This document shows positions 5,894 to 7,943 of a DNA stretch of 7,943 bases, piece by piece. Below the pieces are notes generated by a model, which did no database searches, was not told the DNA's origin, and saw only the letters and a list, made by a program, of their open reading frames with translations. The first letter of the stretch is position 1, and every line of letters begins with the position of its first letter. Both the position numbers and the translations under genes were made by a program. Source of the DNA: Gammaproteobacteria bacterium (GTDB lineage Bacteria; Pseudomonadota; Gammaproteobacteria; Pseudomonadales; Azotimanducaceae); the NCBI GenBank assembly GCA_002694945.1, contig NZNP01000027.1, forward strand, positions 13,120 through 21,062, in the 5' to 3' direction.

Positions 5894-7613
5894 AGGAAAC
5901 ACGCGTGAAGTTGAAGCTCTCTGCTAGTTTTTCTCTAACCTCGGTCTGATGGTTAAAGTATTGCCTGAAACCACCGTTGTAGTTGCCATCTTGTCGACGA
6001 TTCGATTCACCCTCGAAGTTATAGTAGCCCGGCGTACATTCTTTGTTGCGATCGGTCTTGCCGCGGTGCTTGATCACCTCTTGTACCCACCATTCCTCTG
6101 CTTCGTGAGTTGGATCCATAGCTTGGAAGCCCTGTTTTCTGGCGTAATTGATGCACTCGGCTATGTGGTCCCCCTGAGTTTGTAGCATGTCAGTTAAGTT
6201 AAATTGGAATGATGCCTGGTAGCCACCCATGATGAATAGATTTGGATAGCCGTGCGTATGGATACCCAGTAGCGTTCTCACGCCGTCGGCGTATTTGTCA
6301 TCGAGATTGATCCCGTCTTTGCCAATAATATTGTTATATATACCTGTTTTTTGAACTTCGAAACCTGTGGCATAGATCAACAGATCAATATCAAATTGTC
6401 TGCCCTCGAAGATGGGACCGCTGACACCGATCTCGGTTATTCCCTTACCTCGTGTATCGATCAGGTGAACATTATCTTGGTTGAACGATGGTAAATATTC
6501 ATTGTGAAAGCACGGGCGTTTACACATGAACATATACCAAGGTTTTAGAGAGTCGGCTGTTATGGGATCTTTGACGATATGGTCGATACGTTGGTGAATG
6601 CGCATCATGTAGTCGATGTTACTGTTTTCCTGACGCCTTAATTTTTCAGCGGGATCTAGTGCATCCAGTTCAGCGCGTTTTTCCGGAGACATTTCTACAG
6701 CACTTAGGACTCTTTCTCGCCGCTTTGCTTGCCAGCCGGGTCGTAACTTGCGTGCCCAGTTCAGATCTGTTGGCCAGTCATCTCGAATATCAATCGATGA
6801 CGGCGTGCGCTGAAAGACATAAAGTTCTTTAGCGCTTTTCGCTAGTTCGGGGACCGCTTGCACAGCGCTGGCCCCTGTCCCAATAATGCCGACAACTTTG
6901 TCTTTCAGCCTCGCTAGTCGTTCTCCCGTATAGTCATAATCCCAGCGAGAAGTATGGAATGAATGGCCACGAAAAGATTCCATGCCGGCGATTTTTGATA
7001 GTTTGGGTTTAGACAAAGTACCGTTCGCGCAGATGACGAATTGGGCTCGCATCCGATCACCCCGATCGGTGCGCACATGCCACAGCTGTTCGGATTCGTT
7101 CCAGATAGTTTCTGTTACTGTTGTTTGGAAGACAGCCAGCTTGTAAAGGTCGTACTTTTGAGCAATAGCCTGGCAGTGCGAGAGTATCTCTGGTCCGCGA
7201 GAGTAGTGATTAACTGGGACATAGTCCATTTCGTCGAGTAGCGGCAGATAATCATAAGATACGACATCGCATGCGACCCCGGGGTAGCGATTCCAATACC
7301 ATGTGCCGCCCACGTCGGCTCCTCGTTCAACGATTCTGATACTGTCTACGCCTTTCTCGCGCAGTCTAGCGGATGTTAGCAGTGCGGAAAAACCGCCTCC
7401 GATAAACAGAACCTCAACATGGTCAGTGATTGGTTCCCGCTCGGGCAACTCTCCGGCATAGGGGTCTACCGCGTAATGAGCAAGATTGCCTGAAAGGTCT
7501 GAAGTGAACTGCTCTGTACCCTCCGGTCTGTAATTTAGGCGTAGGTCGCGCTCATCCGCAAATTTCTGCTTTATCTCGTCGTAGTAGGATTGGGCTTTTT
7601 GTTCTTTTGGCAT
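5892..7613 (-). CDS. type I Baeyer-Villiger monooxygenase (BVMO-2, FAD/NADPH)
   Basis: This 573-aa paralogue of BVMO-1 has the same domain order. The FAD motif is GGGFSA at 72-77, GGTWYWNRYPG with Asp116 follows at 102-116, the BVMO fingerprint runs from Phe214 to Asp225, and the NADP motif GTGASA is at 245-250. Arg366 in CKRP is the expected catalytic arginine. Large blocks are shared with BVMO-1, including HSFHTSRWDYDYTG, FVFQ/YVFQRTPSS and the C-terminal ECTPGYYN. Differences cluster after residue 116, in the stretch before the NADP motif, in the helical region around 290-345 and in the last 150 residues, so a different ketone substrate is likely. The last glycine of the FAD motif is alanine, a mild change. 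The start is supported by alignment of the N-terminal extension with BVMO-1; no strong ribosome site is seen. It is convergent with the nitroreductase gene and divergent from the CoA-transferase gene. Confidence 0.95.
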   Translation of the reverse strand: MPKEQKAQSYYDEIKQKFADERDLRLNYRPEGTEQFTSDLSGNLAHYAVDPYAGELPEREPITDHVEVLFIGGGFSALLTSARLREKGVDSIRIVERGADVGGTWYWNRYPGVACDVVSYDYLPLLDEMDYVPVNHYSRGPEILSHCQAIAQKYDLYKLAVFQTTVTETIWNESEQLWHVRTDRGDRMRAQFVICANGTLSKPKLSKIAGMESFRGHSFHTSRWDYDYTGERLARLKDKVVGIIGTGASAVQAVPELAKSAKELYVFQRTPSSIDIRDDWPTDLNWARKLRPGWQAKRRERVLSAVEMSPEKRAELDALDPAEKLRRQENSNIDYMMRIHQRIDHIVKDPITADSLKPWYMFMCKRPCFHNEYLPSFNQDNVHLIDTRGKGITEIGVSGPIFEGRQFDIDLLIYATGFEVQKTGIYNNIIGKDGINLDDKYADGVRTLLGIHTHGYPNLFIMGGYQASFQFNLTDMLQTQGDHIAECINYARKQGFQAMDPTHEAEEWWVQEVIKHRGKTDRNKECTPGYYNFEGESNRRQDGNYNGGFRQYFNHQTEVREKLAESFNFTRVS

Positions 7614-7707
7614 AATGTTGATCTTAGGTTAACGAAAGTTGATCTGTCTAATTGTCCCTAGAATCTGATACCTTATGCGAAATGGCACTTATGGAAGCAG
7701 ATCTACT
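7614..7707. promoter_or_regulatory. divergent intergenic control region with an 8-bp direct repeat
   Basis: This 94-base gap must hold signals for BVMO-2 (minus) and the CoA-transferase (plus). GTTGATCT occurs at 7617-7624 and again at 7638-7645, a step of 21 bases or about two helical turns, with GTTAAC (7628-7633) between. A TAGAAT (7659-7664) could be a plus-strand -10, but no well-spaced -35 is seen. No convincing minus-strand promoter was found either. Confidence 0.3.
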
Positions 7708-7943
7708 ATGAAACCATTAGACGGTATCACAATTCTTGAATTCTCCACCATGATTACAGCGTCATTTGCTGCAATGCAGCTTGGCGAACAAGGGGCTCGG
7801 GTTATAAAGGTGGAACCCCTCGCGATGGGCGACCCCCTGCGTTACATTGGCGAAAATAAAGGAGGTATTTCGTCGTTATTCGCTAACTGTAATAGAGGCA
7901 AGGAATCCATTAGAGTAGACATTAAGTCAGACGCGGGAAGAGA
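7708..7943 (+). CDS. family III CoA-transferase (CaiB/BaiF), N-terminal fragment
   Basis: The first 78 codons of a gene that runs off the right edge are seen, plus two bases. The translation begins MKPLDGITILEFSTM and continues through AAMQLGEQGARVIKVE, a GDPLR block and NRGKESIRVDI near residues 63-73. This is the standard opening of family III CoA-transferases: the Rossmann-like start and the CoA-contacting VIKVEP...GDP...R region. The catalytic aspartate (near residue 169 in characterised members) is outside the window, so activity cannot be judged. Such enzymes move CoA between acids; others in the superfamily are alpha-methylacyl-CoA racemases. In this cluster it could activate an acid released from a BVMO ester, or racemise a methyl-branched acyl-CoA (inference). 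The ATG at 7708 is supported by family homology and by GGAAG at 7693-7697; another ATG at 7691 hits a stop after six codons in another frame. Confidence 0.9.
   Translation, partial: MKPLDGITILEFSTMITASFAAMQLGEQGARVIKVEPLAMGDPLRYIGENKGGISSLFANCNRGKESIRVDIKSDAGR

Noticed and set aside
7616..7661. Minus-strand promoter TAGACA-N18-TAAGAT for BVMO-2
   Set aside because: The -35 is good, but the -10 match is only four of six and it would place the transcript start at or almost at the ATG, making the message leaderless; not convincing.
1..7943. Mobile element, CRISPR array, tRNA or toxin-antitoxin genes
   Set aside because: I looked for terminal repeats, transposase motifs, regular short repeats, tRNA-like cloverleaf sequences and small paired genes and saw none; gaps are short and all large frames are metabolic enzymes.

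Overview
The window looks like a piece of a catabolic gene cluster from a heterotrophic proteobacterium. Base composition is near 50 % GC by eye. The gene families resemble clusters for alicyclic, terpenoid or steroid-like carbon sources in (often marine) Gammaproteobacteria or Alphaproteobacteria. That taxonomic guess rests on gene content and protein style only; there is no rRNA, tRNA or other marker to fix it. Eight protein-coding genes fill almost all of the window, with no gap over 150 bases. I see no RNA genes, insertion sequences, CRISPR arrays, prophage genes or clear integration sites.

Layout. (1) Bases 1-569, minus: a DsbA-fold 2-hydroxychromene-2-carboxylate isomerase-like protein that runs off the left edge. 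(2) 642-1886, plus: a thiolase, divergent from gene 1. (3) 1889-2458, minus: an EthD-domain protein whose stop lies two bases from the thiolase stop. (4) 2598-4403, plus: a type I Baeyer-Villiger monooxygenase (BVMO-1), divergent from the EthD gene across a 139-base regulatory gap. (5) 4400-5164, plus: a short-chain dehydrogenase/reductase overlapping BVMO-1 by four bases. (6) 5196-5873, plus: a nitroreductase-family flavoprotein with a 14-bp perfect palindrome just in front of its ribosome binding site. (7) 5892-7613, minus: a second, clearly paralogous type I BVMO (BVMO-2), convergent with gene 6. (8) 7708 to the right edge, plus: the first 78 codons of a family III (CaiB/BaiF) CoA-transferase, divergent from BVMO-2.

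How the genes could work together (inference). The SDR could oxidise a secondary alcohol to a ketone. One or both BVMOs could insert oxygen next to the carbonyl to give an ester or lactone. After hydrolysis, the acid could be turned into a CoA thioester by the CoA-transferase and shortened by the thiolase. The DsbA-fold isomerase suggests a glutathione-dependent step, and the nitroreductase-like protein an FMN-dependent reduction. No esterase/lactonase, acyl-CoA dehydrogenase, enoyl-CoA hydratase, transporter or regulator is visible, so any complete pathway must use genes outside the window. The substrate cannot be read from the sequence. The most noteworthy feature is the pair of different BVMOs of the same subfamily packed with an SDR and acyl-CoA enzymes; each family is known, and I see no wholly new kind of system.
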